In this document: positions 7,694 through 17,702 of the stretch, one piece after another
How positions within the stretch are numbered: the first letter of the stretch is position 1
Layout: the number at the start of each line of letters is the position of its first letter
Assembly (NCBI GenBank): GCA_027487555.1
Contig: JAIYDI010000012.1
Coordinates: forward strand, 35,288 to 99,287
Source of the DNA: Hyphomicrobiales bacterium
GTDB taxonomy: Bacteria > Pseudomonadota > Alphaproteobacteria > Rhizobiales > Devosiaceae
DNA: 64,000 nucleotides
Reading direction: 5' to 3'
Program-made: the position numbers and the translations under genes
Notes under the pieces: generated by a model
Told to the model about the DNA's origin: nothing
Seen by the model: the letters and a program-made list of their open reading frames with translations, nothing else
The model's database searches: none

Positions 7694-9469
7694 ATGACGA
7701 TGGCCGAGCAGATGACGGGCGCCGAAATGGTGATCCAGGCGCTTACCGACCAGGGGGTGGAGCATATCTTCGGATATCCCGGCGGCGCCGCGCTGCCGAT
7801 CTACGATGCCATGTTCCAGCAGGACAAGGTGGTGCATATCCTCGTCCGGCACGAGCAGGGCGCGACCCACATGGCAGAGGGCTATGCCCGCTCGACCGGC
7901 AAGGTCGGCGTGGTGCTGGTGACCTCGGGCCCCGGCGCAACCAATGCAGTCACCGGCCTGACCGATGCGCTGATGGACTCGATTCCCATGGTCTGCATCA
8001 CCGCGCAGGTGCCGACGGCGCTGATCGGCTCGGACGCGTTCCAGGAATGCGACACGGTCGGCATCACCCGCTCCTGCACCAAGCACAACTATCTGGTGAA
8101 ATCGGTGAAGGACCTGCCGCGCGTCCTGCACGAAGCCTTCCACATCGCGCGCTCTGGCCGCCCCGGCCCCGTGCTGGTCGACATCCCCAAGGATGTGCAA
8201 TTCGCGCTCGGCACCTATTTCGGGCCGGACGAGGTCGATACCACGCGCCACAAATCCTACCGGCCGGCCGGGCAGGGCGACGCCAATGCCATTGCCCAGG
8301 CCGTGGACCTGATGATGCGCGCCGAACGCCCGGTCTTCTACACGGGCGGCGGCGTCATCAATTCCGGCCCTGAGGCGTCGGAACGGCTGCGCGAAATTGC
8401 CGAACTCACCGGTTTCCCGGTGACGTCGACGCTGATGGGGCTCGGTGCCTTCCCCGGCTCCAATCCGCAATGGCTCGGCATGCTCGGGATGCACGGCACC
8501 TACGAGGCCAACATGGCGATGCATGATTGCGACCTGATGGTCTGCATCGGCGCGCGCTTCGACGACCGCATCACCGGCAGAATCGATGCGTTCTCGCCCG
8601 GTTCGACCAAGATCCATATCGATATCGACCCCTCGTCGATTTCGAAGAATGTCCGCGCCGACCTGCCGATCGTCGGCGACAGCGGGCTGGTGCTGGCTGA
8701 GATGATCCGCCTGTGGCGCAGCCGAACAAACCAGCCGCGCACCGAGGCGATCGCGCCCTGGTGGGACCAGATCGAGCAGTGGCGCGCCCGCAACTCGCTC
8801 GGCTTCCGCAACTCGTCGACGGTCATCAAGCCCCAGCATGCGGTCAAGCGGCTCTATGAGGGAACCAAGGGCCGCGACGTCTACATCACCACTGAAGTTG
8901 GCCAGCACCAGATGTGGGCGGCGCAGCACTTCCCCTTCGAGCAGCCGAACCGCTGGATGACCTCGGGCGGCTTGGGCACCATGGGCTATGGCCTGCCGGC
9001 GGCAGTGGGCGTGCAGGTGGCGCACCCGGATGCGTTGGTGATCGACATCGCTGGCGAAGCGAGCGTGCAGATGACCATGCAGGAGCTCTCCACCGCAATC
9101 CAGTACGACCTGCCGATAAAGGTGTTCATCCTCAATAATGAGCGGATGGGCATGGTGCGGCAGTGGCAGGACCTGCTGCATGGCGGGCGCTATGCGCACT
9201 CCTATTCCGAGAGCCTGCCGGATTTCGTCAAGCTGGCGGAAGCCTATGGGGCCAAAGGCATCCGCTGCTCGGACCCGGCGCTGCTCGATGACGCGATCCA
9301 GGAGATGATCGAATATGACGGCCCGGTGCTGTTCGATTGCGTTGTCGAAAAGCACGAGAACTGCCTGCCGATGATCCCGTCGGGCAAACCGCACAACGAA
9401 ATGATCCTGCCTGACTTCGCCGAAGACATTGGCGCGGTGATCGATGAAAAGGGCCGGCAGCTGGTTTGA
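7694..9469 (+). CDS. ilvB: Acetolactate synthase, large (catalytic) subunit
   Basis: This thiamine-diphosphate enzyme makes 2-acetolactate or 2-aceto-2-hydroxybutyrate, the first common step to valine, leucine and isoleucine. The 591-residue protein carries the N-terminal PYR domain (IFGYPGGAALPIYDA and the catalytic Glu in LVRHEQGATHMAEG). The central FAD/nucleotide-like domain is followed by the C-terminal ThDP motif (GEASVQMTMQEL ... ILNNERMGMVRQWQ). It starts after GAAGGAAGGAA and is the first structural gene of the leader-attenuated operon. The small regulatory subunit follows 155 bases downstream, across a repeat-containing gap. It could also be called ilvI; the two names are used interchangeably in this class. 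Confidence 0.96.
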   Translation: MTMAEQMTGAEMVIQALTDQGVEHIFGYPGGAALPIYDAMFQQDKVVHILVRHEQGATHMAEGYARSTGKVGVVLVTSGPGATNAVTGLTDALMDSIPMVCITAQVPTALIGSDAFQECDTVGITRSCTKHNYLVKSVKDLPRVLHEAFHIARSGRPGPVLVDIPKDVQFALGTYFGPDEVDTTRHKSYRPAGQGDANAIAQAVDLMMRAERPVFYTGGGVINSGPEASERLREIAELTGFPVTSTLMGLGAFPGSNPQWLGMLGMHGTYEANMAMHDCDLMVCIGARFDDRITGRIDAFSPGSTKIHIDIDPSSISKNVRADLPIVGDSGLVLAEMIRLWRSRTNQPRTEAIAPWWDQIEQWRARNSLGFRNSSTVIKPQHAVKRLYEGTKGRDVYITTEVGQHQMWAAQHFPFEQPNRWMTSGGLGTMGYGLPAAVGVQVAHPDALVIDIAGEASVQMTMQELSTAIQYDLPIKVFILNNERMGMVRQWQDLLHGGRYAHSYSESLPDFVKLAEAYGAKGIRCSDPALLDDAIQEMIEYDGPVLFDCVVEKHENCLPMIPSGKPHNEMILPDFAEDIGAVIDEKGRQLV

Positions 9470-9484
9470 CGATTGGAGGAGCGT

Positions 9485-9513
9485 CCTCGTGCGTCGACAG
9501 GCTCAGCATGAGG
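9485..9513 (+). repeat. CTTCGAC-type palindromic repeat (copy 1)
   Basis: CCTCGTGCGTCGACAGG continuing into CTCAGCATGAGG, an imperfect palindrome with CCTC/GAGG ends. It lies in the ilvB-ilvN gap. Related copies are near 29151, 31344, 31404 and 47455. Confidence 0.6.
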
Positions 9514-9528
9514 ACGACGGAAACATGG

Positions 9529-9556
9529 GGGACCGGCGCCGTGGCGCCACAGTCCC
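9529..9556 (+). repeat. GC-rich hairpin in the ilvB-ilvN gap
   Basis: GGCGCC-GT-GGCGCC core enclosed by GGGAC/GTCCC arms. It is placed between two CTTCGAC-type repeats. It may affect relative expression of the two subunits, but that is only a guess. Confidence 0.4.
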
Positions 9557-9562
9557 GGAGAA

Positions 9563-9591
9563 CCTCATCCTGGGCGGGTCGAAGGATGGGG
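9563..9591 (-). repeat. CTTCGAC-type palindromic repeat (copy 2, inverted)
   Basis: CCTCATCCTGGGCGGGTCGA followed by AGGATGGGG, a divergent copy in the opposite orientation to that at 9485-9513. Confidence 0.45.
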
Positions 9592-9624
9592 GTCGGGTGC
9601 GACAGCGCCCAGAGGAGTAGAACA

Positions 9625-10179
9625 ATGAACGCACATCTGCAGCCGAGCGGTTCGGCTTATTTTCTAGCCGCGGAAACACAGCAGCCCGAGCGCCACACGC
9701 TTTCGGTTCTGGTGGACAATGAGCCGGGCATTCTCGCGCGCGTCGTGAGCCTGTTCTCCGCCCGCGGCTACAATATCGACAGCCTGACTGTCAGCGAAAC
9801 CGAGCACGACAAGGGCCTGAGCCGCATCACCGTGGTGACGGTCGCGACCCGCAAGGTGCTGACCCAGATCAAGCTGCAGCTCGAGCGGCTGGTGCCGGTG
9901 CACCGGGTGCACGACCTGACCGAAGAGGGCAAGGCGCTCGAGCGCGAACTGGCGCTGATCAAGGTCGCCTCGACCGGTGAGCAGCGTGCCGAGGCGCTTC
10001 GGCTCGCCGATGCCTTCCGCGCGCAGATCGTCGATGCGACAGTCGAGAGCTTCGTATTCGAGGTGACCGGCAAACCCTCAAAGATCGATAGCTTCATCGA
10101 TCTCATGCGGCCGCTCGGGCTGGTCGAGGTGGTGCGTACCGGCCTCGCCGCCATCGGTCGCGGCGCCGGCGCGATGTGA
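9625..10179 (+). CDS. ilvN: Acetolactate synthase, small (regulatory) subunit
   Basis: The small subunit activates the catalytic subunit and carries valine feedback inhibition. The 184-residue protein has an N-terminal ACT domain (TLSVLVDNEPGILARVVSLF, then YNIDSLTV) and the C-terminal domain of the family (IVDATVESFVFEVTGKPSKI). I take ATG 9625, preceded by AGAGGAG (9611-9617). The frame is open further upstream to 9466, but that extra part is repeat sequence and not part of the family. It forms the ilvBN operon with the upstream gene; ilvC is not in the window. Confidence 0.95.
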   Translation: MNAHLQPSGSAYFLAAETQQPERHTLSVLVDNEPGILARVVSLFSARGYNIDSLTVSETEHDKGLSRITVVTVATRKVLTQIKLQLERLVPVHRVHDLTEEGKALERELALIKVASTGEQRAEALRLADAFRAQIVDATVESFVFEVTGKPSKIDSFIDLMRPLGLVEVVRTGLAAIGRGAGAM

Positions 10180-10186
10180 CTGTCCC

Positions 10187-10224
10187 GATCATTTCCGGTT
10201 TCACCAGAAACGCCGAAGTGATCT
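10187..10224 (+). repeat. Dispersed hairpin repeat, copy B
   Basis: Starts GATCATTTCCGGTTTC and ends GAAACGCCGAAGTGATC, pairing almost completely. It begins 7 bases after the ilvN stop, so it may terminate or protect the ilvBN transcript. Confidence 0.6.
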
Positions 10225-10358
10225 AAGGCAGTGTCTTGTCGCGCTGTGTCTTGTCGCGCTTGTCGCGCACGACAGCTTTGACGTTTCTCCTGGGCGCGCT
10301 CCAGGGGAGCAGAATGGGCCGGGAGCGATCCCGGCCATGTCTTTGAGGGGAGACATAA

Positions 10359-11243
10359 GTGACGACCACGCATCACCCGCTGCGCGGGCCATTATTCATG
10401 GTCGTCGCCACGTGTTCCTATGTCATCAACGACACGATGATGAAACTCGCAACGGTGGGCCTGCCGCCCTATGAAGTGCTGTTCCTCCGTGGCGTGGCGG
10501 CGGCGATCTGGGGCCTGCCGCTGCTCCTGCTGCTTGGGTATGGCAGGAAACTGCCGATGATCGTCGAGCGGAGGGTGCTGCTGCGCAATCTCTGCGAGAT
10601 GGGCGCTATCCTCTGCTACATTGTCGCATTGTCGCATATGCCGATCGCAGATGCCTCCGCGCTGGGGCAGGTGACGCCATTACTGGTGTTGCTGGGGGCT
10701 TCGATCCTGTTCCGAGAAAAGATCGGGGGCTTGCGCATGGCACTGATCGGACTCGGCTTTATCGGCGCGGTGATGGTGGCACAACCAACCATGTCCGGCA
10801 TTTCGATCTATGCGGTGCTGGCGCTGGCCAACGCTGTGCTCTGCGCCGCGCGCGACATTGCCGGGCGGCGGATCGCCGCCGAGGTGCCGGGAATGATTGT
10901 CGCCATGTCGGCCGTGTTCGTTGTGCTGGTCGGCTCCGGCCTGGTGCACCTGTTCACCGAGCAATGGGTGATGCCAACAATGAGCCATGTCTTGCTGCTG
11001 TTTGGTTCGGCTCTGTTCCTGATCTTCGGGCACTTCTTCATCTTCATGGCCTATCGGGTTGGACCGACGGGCGTAGTGGCGCCTTTCTACTACTTCTTCA
11101 CGTTCTGGGCGGTCCTGTCCGGGCTCTTCGTGTTCGGCCAGTTCCCCAATGCACTGGCCTTCGCCGGGATTGCGCTCGTCGTCGTGAGCGGCCTCATAAT
11201 CGTGGTGCTCGACAATCGCAGGCGGCCTGTGCCCGTAGCCTAG
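10359..11243 (+). CDS. DMT/EamA-family transporter
   Basis: A 294-residue integral membrane protein of the drug/metabolite transporter superfamily, with two EamA repeats of about five helices each. The first runs from FMVVATCSYVINDTMMKL to MVAQPTMSG; the second starts at IYAVLALANAVLCAARDIAG. Members export metabolites, amino acids or act on S-adenosylmethionine; nothing here narrows the substrate. The GTG start follows GAGGGGAGA. The gene appears monocistronic. Confidence 0.85.
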   Translation: MTTTHHPLRGPLFMVVATCSYVINDTMMKLATVGLPPYEVLFLRGVAAAIWGLPLLLLLGYGRKLPMIVERRVLLRNLCEMGAILCYIVALSHMPIADASALGQVTPLLVLLGASILFREKIGGLRMALIGLGFIGAVMVAQPTMSGISIYAVLALANAVLCAARDIAGRRIAAEVPGMIVAMSAVFVVLVGSGLVHLFTEQWVMPTMSHVLLLFGSALFLIFGHFFIFMAYRVGPTGVVAPFYYFFTFWAVLSGLFVFGQFPNALAFAGIALVVVSGLIIVVLDNRRRPVPVA

Positions 11244-11741
11244 GGGCAGCACCCCTCCAGGGACGCTGGGGCGGCTCGCCTGGGCGCCAGCAATCGGCGA
11301 TGCTCGGGCACCGGGCGGTTGCGCGCGGCCTGAAGCGCGTACGCGCCATAGTTGTCCCGGGCTGGGGGCGTTTGCTGTCAAGCGCAGGGTCGCGCCTGGC
11401 GCCCCGAAAACGCGCTGATTGTAGGCCGCGCCATTATGCTGACTGCTGAGAAATGTTCGACTTGATGGCTTATTGTTCCGAACAAGCGATTGTCGTCGTG
11501 CCACTTATTGAGACAGGCTCGCTCGCGTCATCGCGCGCTGGCGCCTGTGTTTTCGGCACTCTGCCTAATGAATTGGCAGTATTGGCGGTTTACTCGTTCG
11601 CCTGCAACAGGCTGATGCCGCTCGCACAGCAAGCCAGCGCGCGTTGAACGCACAACAACCTTCGTCTCATTCTGTATGCAATAACGTCGCCTTAACGATG
11701 CCGGGCGTTTAATTGCGTATCCCGAATGTAGAGGTCCCCCA
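11244..11741. other. Gene-free gap before the chemoreceptor
   Basis: About 500 bases without a convincing gene. A 64-codon open frame at 11453-11647 has no ribosome site or family resemblance and is discounted. The 3' part is less GC-rich and probably carries the promoter of the downstream chemoreceptor; no specific box was assigned. Confidence 0.5.
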
Positions 11742-13856
11742 ATGAAGGACGCGACGATCCGCAGCCGACTGACCGTGGTGGTGCTGCTCTCCCTGCTATG
11801 TGTTCTGCTGCTTGGCTACCTGTTCGTAACCCAGAGCGAAAAAGACATCAGCTTCGCCTATCGCGAACTGCAAGGCACAGACTACGTTGAAGACCTGCTA
11901 CCGGACCTCGTGGCCCGGTTTGGCGGCCAAGCAATGCCTGCGGATGGCCGGCTCGCCGATGTCGCCAAGCGGCTCGACGGAACGCTTGACCTTGCGCCAT
12001 GGAGCAATGCGTACCTGCAGGTGCGGGAGACGATCGCCGGCACATATGATGCCGCCTACTGGACGGCGGCCGATGAGTTGCGTTCCAAGATCGGTGACAA
12101 CTCGCTGCTGATCCTCGACCCAGATATCGACAGCTTCTATTTGATGGACATTCTGGTGGTGAAGCTTGGGGCCCTGCTCGAGGACGGCACGAAGCTCCGT
12201 GCTGCAGTGGAGCAGGCTGCCGGAGCCGGGCTCGACAGTGACGCGCTCGTCGAGGCGCTCGCGCTCGCGGGCGCTTTCAAGAGCAATGTCGAGGGGACGG
12301 GCAATTCCTACGAGTCCGCCCTGACAGGGCAGAACGGCGACCAAGTGAAGGGCTGGCTGCAGCAGCCGATCGCCGGGCTCGAAGAGGCGTCCAAGGCCTT
12401 CGATAGTGCCGTAGCCGCTGTGCTGAAGGCCGATGCGACAACGGACCGTGCCCCCCTCAAGGCCGCCGCGGACAAGGCGGCTGCCGAGATGTCTGCGGCA
12501 ACGACTTCTGTGGTCAGGGCCGCCAATCTCGGTCTTCAGACCCTCCTGAAGCAGCGCATGGACGGGCTGGTGAACCGGCTGGTGACGACCCTTCTGGCAG
12601 CATCGGGTCTGGTGGCGCTGGTGTTCCTCGTGTCGTGGCTGTTTGCGCGCTCGATCCTGAAGGCGGTGCTAAGGCTCGAAGCCGATATCCGCAAGATGGC
12701 GGACGATCCCGCGATGCTCAGCCTCGCGCAGGCGGAAAAGCGGAACGAAATCGCCGCAATTGCGCGGGCGGTGCAATATCTGCGCGACCAGACGGTCGAG
12801 AAGCTTGCCGAGGCCGATCGGGCGCGACAAGCGGAGTCTGAGCGGGCCGCAATTGCCGAGCGCGAAGCCGCGGCGCAACGCGAGGCCAACCTCAAGCTCG
12901 CCGCAAACGAAGCGGAGGCGCAGCGCGAGATGATCGCAGAACTGTCGTTGGCTTTGGCGAGGCTCGCCGATGGCGACCTGCGCTGCCGCGTCGACCGGCG
13001 CTTCGCCGGCGGGCTCGAGCAGATCCGCGAGGCGTTCAATACTTCGGTGTCCGCGCTCGAGAAGACCATCAGCCTCGTGAAAGCCAGCTCGGTATCGATC
13101 CGCACTGCGACAGAGGAACTGCTGGCGGGCGCCACCGACCTGGCCGATCGAACATCACGACAGGCGGGCTCGCTGCAGGAGACTTCCGAGGCCGTCCGCG
13201 CGCTCGCACGTACAGTGGAAGAGAGTGCCCGCCTTGCCGAAACCGCCCGCTCCAACGGCGAACTTGTCAGCGCCAGCGCCAGCCATACCGGTCGGGCAAT
13301 GGGACAGACCGCTCAGGCCATGTCGCGGATCGAGGAGAGCTCGCAGCGCATCGCCAATATCGTTGGCCTGATCGACGACATCGCCTTCCAGACCAACCTG
13401 CTGGCGCTCAATGCTTCGGTTGAGGCAGCACGGGCGGGCGAGGCAGGTAAGGGCTTCGCCGTCGTGGCTGTGGAAGTCCGCCGGCTGGCGCAATCGGCGG
13501 CGACCGCTTCGTCCGACGTGAAGCAACTGATCGAGGAAAGCCGCGCGCACGTCGCCGATGGGTCGAGATATGTCACTGATGCGGGCACCTACATCGCCGA
13601 CATGGAGGGGCTCGCCGGCAAGAGTCGTGAACTACTCGCGGACATTGCCCGCCGCAGTGCCGAGCAGAACAGCTCGATCTCGGTTGTCGAGCGTTCGATG
13701 CAGCAGATGGACTCGGCGACCCAGCAGAATGCCGCGCTGGTGGAAGAGACCAATGCCGCGATTGCTCAGACGGAGGCACAGGCAAACCAACTGGATACTG
13801 TCGTTGCGCGTTTCGTGCTCGACGGACAGCGGGAACAGCGCCGCGCGGTTGCCTGA
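11742..13856 (+). CDS. Methyl-accepting chemotaxis protein
   Basis: A 704-residue transmembrane chemoreceptor that signals to CheA/CheW. TM1 is at about residues 10-28 ([18 protein letters not shown]). A periplasmic helical sensor region of roughly 250 residues follows. TM2 is at about 285-305 ([18 protein letters not shown]). A HAMP region, an Ala/Glu-rich coiled coil, and the MCP signalling domain come next, with hairpin tip [20 protein letters not shown] and [15 protein letters not shown]. The C-terminus (RREQ-type tail ending AVA) lacks an NWETF-like CheR-binding pentapeptide. The ligand is unknown. It is not in a che operon here, although motAB is nearby. Confidence 0.92.
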   Translation: MKDATIRSRLTVVVLLSLLCVLLLGYLFVTQSEKDISFAYRELQGTDYVEDLLPDLVARFGGQAMPADGRLADVAKRLDGTLDLAPWSNAYLQVRETIAGTYDAAYWTAADELRSKIGDNSLLILDPDIDSFYLMDILVVKLGALLEDGTKLRAAVEQAAGAGLDSDALVEALALAGAFKSNVEGTGNSYESALTGQNGDQVKGWLQQPIAGLEEASKAFDSAVAAVLKADATTDRAPLKAAADKAAAEMSAATTSVVRAANLGLQTLLKQRMDGLVNRLVTTLLAASGLVALVFLVSWLFARSILKAVLRLEADIRKMADDPAMLSLAQAEKRNEIAAIARAVQYLRDQTVEKLAEADRARQAESERAAIAEREAAAQREANLKLAANEAEAQREMIAELSLALARLADGDLRCRVDRRFAGGLEQIREAFNTSVSALEKTISLVKASSVSIRTATEELLAGATDLADRTSRQAGSLQETSEAVRALARTVEESARLAETARSNGELVSASASHTGRAMGQTAQAMSRIEESSQRIANIVGLIDDIAFQTNLLALNASVEAARAGEAGKGFAVVAVEVRRLAQSAATASSDVKQLIEESRAHVADGSRYVTDAGTYIADMEGLAGKSRELLADIARRSAEQNSSISVVERSMQQMDSATQQNAALVEETNAAIAQTEAQANQLDTVVARFVLDGQREQRRAVA

Positions 13857-14089
13857 CATCTCAGGGCGCCGCATCGTGACATGAGAGGGGCGGACCCATG
13901 GCCCGCCCGACATGGGGCTTGCGATTCGCGGGAGGCGTCGCCACGGCGGCGCCTCAGTCGCAAAGGAAACCTTACCGCAATGGCGTTGGGCTTCGACTAA
14001 AACCAGTTCAATTGCCCACCCGCTCCGACACCATACTCAAAGCGTGGATGAATGAGGTTCTGCCCTTCTCCAGAGGACGGAGTTTTTTT

Positions 14090-14419
14090 ATGTCATTGCA
14101 TGCGACACGTTTGGCTTTCGATATGAGCGACCCGATCAACGAAGCACTGTTGATCTATACCGGATACGGCGCCGCCTCGTTCCCGAGGGCGCGGACGCCG
14201 CAACTTGTCTCGCGCTTCGGCGAGCAGGATGCGCAGGAATTGAAGCAGCGCATTCTGGACCTGATGCAGGAAATGCAGCAGCCCCTCGCGACCGAGGGCA
14301 AACGTAGCAAGAAGAGCGTGACCGAACAGGCGATCGAGCAGATTCGGCCCCGTCACCCCGAACTCGATGAGCCGGCGCTGAAGGCGCTGGCCTGGACGTT
14401 TGCCTTCGGACTGCGGTGA
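14090..14419 (+). CDS. Conserved hypothetical protein
   Basis: A 109-residue soluble protein with the opening MSLHATRLAFDMSDP and then NEALLIYTGYGAASFPRA. I have seen this kind of short protein in Rhizobiales but can give no function. The rest is helical and charged (EQDAQELKQRILDLMQEMQQ). The start at 14090 is preceded by GAGGACGGAG and a run of T; a start at 14123 (MSDPINEALL) is also possible. The frame is open upstream to 13898 but without a ribosome site. Confidence 0.55.
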   Translation: MSLHATRLAFDMSDPINEALLIYTGYGAASFPRARTPQLVSRFGEQDAQELKQRILDLMQEMQQPLATEGKRSKKSVTEQAIEQIRPRHPELDEPALKALAWTFAFGLR

Positions 14420-14665
14420 TCCGTCGTTCGTCTTTGCCGAACAGTGATTTTCACCAACCTGCATGATCGGGCAACAATGCCGAAAGTGGCAGCGCCCACG
14501 CTGCGAAGCACCTGAAATCCCTCAAGGTATCAGGTCTGTGACTGAGATACCTTTGTGTAACTGCGTTGTAGCCATGTGCCCCCCTTTCAAACTGGTGCCT
14601 GCTTGCACAAAGCGCGCTGGGGCACATATTGCGCCTCAGTTACGGTTTGTTACTGGAGAGCAGCA

Positions 14666-15262
14666 ATGTCCAAGCCCAAGATTGGCGTCATTATTTCGTC
14701 CACTCGTCCGACCCGCTTCGGCGACAAGCCGGCGAAATGGATCGCCGAGCATGCCGCCGCCCGCGGCGACGTCGACGTGGAAATCGTTGACCTGCGCGAT
14801 TATCCGCTTCCGCTGTTTGACGCCCCGGCCTCGGACGCCTGGATGCCGACCCCGAACGAAGTCGCTGCCAAGTGGCAGGCGAAGCTGAAGGAATTCGACG
14901 GCTACATTTTCGTCGTCGCTGAGTACAATCGCTCGATCACGGGCGCCCTCAAGAACGCCATAGACTGGGCCTATACACCGTTTGCCAAGAAGGCCGCCGG
15001 CTTCGTGGGCTACGGCTCGGTAGGCGGCGCCCGTGCTGTCGAACACCTGCGCAACATCATGGTTGAGCTGCAGGCGGTTCCTGTTCGCCACGGCATTCAT
15101 ATCGGCGGCTCGGACTTCTTCCCCATCATGATGGGCCAGAAGACCTGGGACGACGTGAAGGCCAATTTCGATGGCTTCGTTCCCGACCTGCTGAACAACC
15201 TGGTGTGGTGGACCAACGCCACCAAGGTGGCCCGGGAGGCGGATGCGACCAAGGCCGCGTGA
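14666..15262 (+). CDS. NADPH-dependent FMN reductase / NAD(P)H:quinone reductase family
   Basis: A 198-residue flavodoxin-fold enzyme. It opens with KIGVIISSTRPTRFGDKPA, the FMN phosphate-binding loop of the NADPH-dependent FMN reductase family. It also has the VVAEYNRSITGALKNAIDW motif (residues about 88-106) that contacts the flavin in this family, and then FVGYGSVGGARA. It reduces flavin or quinone-like acceptors with NADPH in the cytoplasm, and a role in redox protection is usual. TGGAGAG lies 6 bases upstream of the start. Monocistronic, followed by a strong terminator. Confidence 0.85.
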   Translation: MSKPKIGVIISSTRPTRFGDKPAKWIAEHAAARGDVDVEIVDLRDYPLPLFDAPASDAWMPTPNEVAAKWQAKLKEFDGYIFVVAEYNRSITGALKNAIDWAYTPFAKKAAGFVGYGSVGGARAVEHLRNIMVELQAVPVRHGIHIGGSDFFPIMMGQKTWDDVKANFDGFVPDLLNNLVWWTNATKVAREADATKAA

Positions 15263-15292
15263 TCTCGAACAGTCCTCCTGTTCGTCTACCGG

Positions 15293-15321
15293 AAGGGGAT
15301 GGCATCGCGCCGTCCCCTTTT
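15293..15321 (+). terminator. Intrinsic terminator after the FMN reductase gene
   Basis: AAGGGGATGGC pairs with GCCGTCCCCTT (one G-T wobble) around a five-base loop, followed by TTTTGTGTTTG. It lies 31 bases after the stop. Confidence 0.75.
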
Positions 15322-15427
15322 GTGTTTGTGACGCAGCCTAGCCGTCGCAGATCAATTGACCAGTTGAGCGGAGCGGGAGCACAGTGTAGACAGGCCTGAC
15401 CCGATCAACAGGGTATGCGAAGGGCAG

Positions 15428-17344
15428 ATGACCCAGACCAACACGTCCGGCCCCCGTGCCGGCGCTGCGGAGCGCGAGCCGACAGGCCATGGCGCGAACG
15501 GCAATCTCCCCGTCCTGATCCTCGGCGCGCTCGGCGTTGTGTTCGGGGACATTGGCACCAGCCCCCTCTACGCGTTCCGAGAGGCCCTGCATACGGCCGG
15601 CACCCACGCCGACCCGAACGAGGTTCTCGGCCTGCTGTCGCTGATATTGTGGTCGCTGACTGTGGTGGTGACGATCAAATATGTCGGATTCGTGCTGAAG
15701 GCCGACAACAAGGGCGAGGGTGGCACGCTGTCGCTGATGGCGCTGGCGAGCAATGCGTTCAAGCAGCGACCGACCTGGATACTCGCGCTCGGGCTGATCG
15801 GAGGATCGCTGTTCCTCGGCGACGCCATCATCACTCCCGCAATCTCGGTACTGTCGGCTGTAGAGGGCATCGAAGTCGTCGCGCCGTCGCTGGCGCCGTG
15901 GGTAGTGCCGTTGACGGTGATCATTCTCGTCGGGCTGTTCATGGTGCAGCGGATGGGCACAGCGAAGGTTTCGACGATCTTCGGCCCGGTCATGCTGGTC
16001 TGGTTTCTGGTGCTGGGATTCTCTGGCCTGATCCACATCTTCGAAGGTCCGCAGGTGCTGGAGGCGCTCAACCCCCTGCTTGCAGTGCAGTTCATCTTGT
16101 CGCATGGGCATGTGGCGATCGTGGTGCTTGGTGCGGTCTTCCTCGCTGTCACCGGCGCCGAAGCGCTCTATGTCGACCTCGGACATTTTGGCCGCAGGCC
16201 AATCACGCTCGCCTGGCTCGTGCTGGTCTTCCCATGCCTGCTGCTGAACTATTTCGGGCAGGGCGCCTTCGTGCTCAACCATAACGGCCAGGTAGAGCAC
16301 CCGTTTTACGAAATGCAGCCCGACTGGGCGCTGATCCCGATGATCGCGCTGGCCACGTTGGCGACCGTGATCGCAAGTCAGGCAGTGATCACCGGCGCCT
16401 ATTCGCTTGTGCGTCAGGCCATGCACCTCAACCTGCTGCCGCGCCTCGAAGTGCGCCACACATCGGAAGAGGTTGCCGGGCAGATCTTCATGCCACAGGT
16501 CAATGGATTCCTGCTAGTAGCCGTGGTGCTGCTGGTACTTGGCTTCAAGAGTTCGAGTGCGTTGTCAGCGGCCTACGGCATCGCTGTGACGGGTGAGATG
16601 CTGGTGACGGTGATCCTTCTGTTCATCGTCATGTGGCGGGTATGGAACTGGAACCTCGGAGTGAGCATAGCGGTGATCGTGCCGCTATTGGTGATCGACC
16701 TCGCCTTCTTCATCGCAAACGTTGCCAAGTTTCCGCAGGGTGGCTGGGTACCGGCGGTGGTCGCCTTCGTGCTCGCTGGGCTCATGACGATCTGGATCGT
16801 CGGGCGGAAACGACTTGCGGACAAGACGCGGCGCGATGAGGTGCCGCTTGAATTCCTGGTCGAGAACCTCGCAAAGAAGCGCCCGACGACGGTGCCCGGT
16901 ACCGCAGTGTTTCTCACCTCCGATATCGAAGGCGCGCCGACCGCGCTGCTACACAGCCTCAAGCACTACAAGGTGCTGCACGAGCACAATGTCATCCTCA
17001 CCGTCCGCACCTCGGAAAGCCCAACCGTTGCCGACGAGGAAAAGGTCACGATTGACGCCTATAACGACCTGTTCTACCGGGTGGTGGTGACCTTCGGGTA
17101 CATGGAAACCCCGAACATCCCGAAGGCGCTGGCGCTGGCCCGTAAGCTCGGATGGAAGTTCGACATCATGTCGACCTCATTCTTCCTGTCGCGACGCTCG
17201 CTGCGGGCCTCACCCAAGGGCGGAATGCCGCTTTTCCTCGATCGCATCTTCATCGCGCTGGCCAAGAACGCCACCGATGCGACGGAGTATTTCCACATTC
17301 CGACCGGTCGTGTCGTCGAGATCGGCACCCAGGTGATCATATAG
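15428..17344 (+). CDS. kup: Low-affinity potassium transporter Kup
   Basis: A K+/H+ symporter of the KUP/HAK/KT family, 638 residues, the expected length. The N-terminal signature LGVVFGDIGTSPLYAFREAL is present at residues 37-56. About twelve hydrophobic helices follow (for example GLIGGSLFLGDAIITPAISV and VIASQAVITGAYSLVRQAM). The C-terminal cytoplasmic domain from about residue 470 ends with REIGTQVII-like sequence (VVEIGTQVII). The start has GAAGGGCAG directly upstream. Monocistronic, with a dispersed hairpin repeat after the stop. Confidence 0.95.
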   Translation: MTQTNTSGPRAGAAEREPTGHGANGNLPVLILGALGVVFGDIGTSPLYAFREALHTAGTHADPNEVLGLLSLILWSLTVVVTIKYVGFVLKADNKGEGGTLSLMALASNAFKQRPTWILALGLIGGSLFLGDAIITPAISVLSAVEGIEVVAPSLAPWVVPLTVIILVGLFMVQRMGTAKVSTIFGPVMLVWFLVLGFSGLIHIFEGPQVLEALNPLLAVQFILSHGHVAIVVLGAVFLAVTGAEALYVDLGHFGRRPITLAWLVLVFPCLLLNYFGQGAFVLNHNGQVEHPFYEMQPDWALIPMIALATLATVIASQAVITGAYSLVRQAMHLNLLPRLEVRHTSEEVAGQIFMPQVNGFLLVAVVLLVLGFKSSSALSAAYGIAVTGEMLVTVILLFIVMWRVWNWNLGVSIAVIVPLLVIDLAFFIANVAKFPQGGWVPAVVAFVLAGLMTIWIVGRKRLADKTRRDEVPLEFLVENLAKKRPTTVPGTAVFLTSDIEGAPTALLHSLKHYKVLHEHNVILTVRTSESPTVADEEKVTIDAYNDLFYRVVVTFGYMETPNIPKALALARKLGWKFDIMSTSFFLSRRSLRASPKGGMPLFLDRIFIALAKNATDATEYFHIPTGRVVEIGTQVII

Positions 17345-17442
17345 GGCGCTTTCAGGGAAAGCTGCATGACTTTCCCACCTCGAAAGCACGACAAAACAAG
17401 GGCGTCGATCATTTCAGCGCTTCAACCAAGACTGAAATGATC
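17345..17442 (-). repeat. Dispersed hairpin repeat, copy C (long form)
   Basis: The hairpin part is GATCATTTCAGCGCTTC to GACTGAAATGATC (17407-17442). The adjoining 17345-17406, read on the minus strand, matches sequence beside copy D: both contain TGTCGTGCTTTC, then AGTCATGCAGCTTTCCC, then a GCGC end. It begins directly after the kup stop. The remaining gap to 17702 shows no gene. Confidence 0.65.
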
Positions 17443-17702
17443 CAGGGCAGGAGCGCGTTCAGTTGTCGCTCCCGCGGGAGCCGCTCCGTCCTGATGTCGC
17501 GGAAAGTGCTTGTCGGCGTACAAACAGGCAGTAGGCGACGTTGTTCCTGCAGCAGGCGTGTGAGCGATACGACGAAAGTAACGTCACCATAATGACATTC
17601 CTGCCTTGAACCGGACGCAAATCGGCGCAAGGAATAGGCATTCCCCTCGTGTCGTACGGGCCGAATCCGGATCGCGTTTGCGGTTTGGCGCGGTCAAGAA
17701 CC

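Noticed and set aside
7244..9394. A 716-codon open frame antisense to ilvB
   Set aside because: It lies opposite a well-conserved gene, is Arg/His/Ala-rich and shows no protein family motifs.
11453..11647. A 64-codon plus-strand open frame before the chemoreceptor
   Set aside because: No ribosome site and no recognisable protein features; likely chance.
13500..13856. CheR-docking pentapeptide at the chemoreceptor C-terminus
   Set aside because: The protein ends REQRRAVA with no NWETF-like motif.
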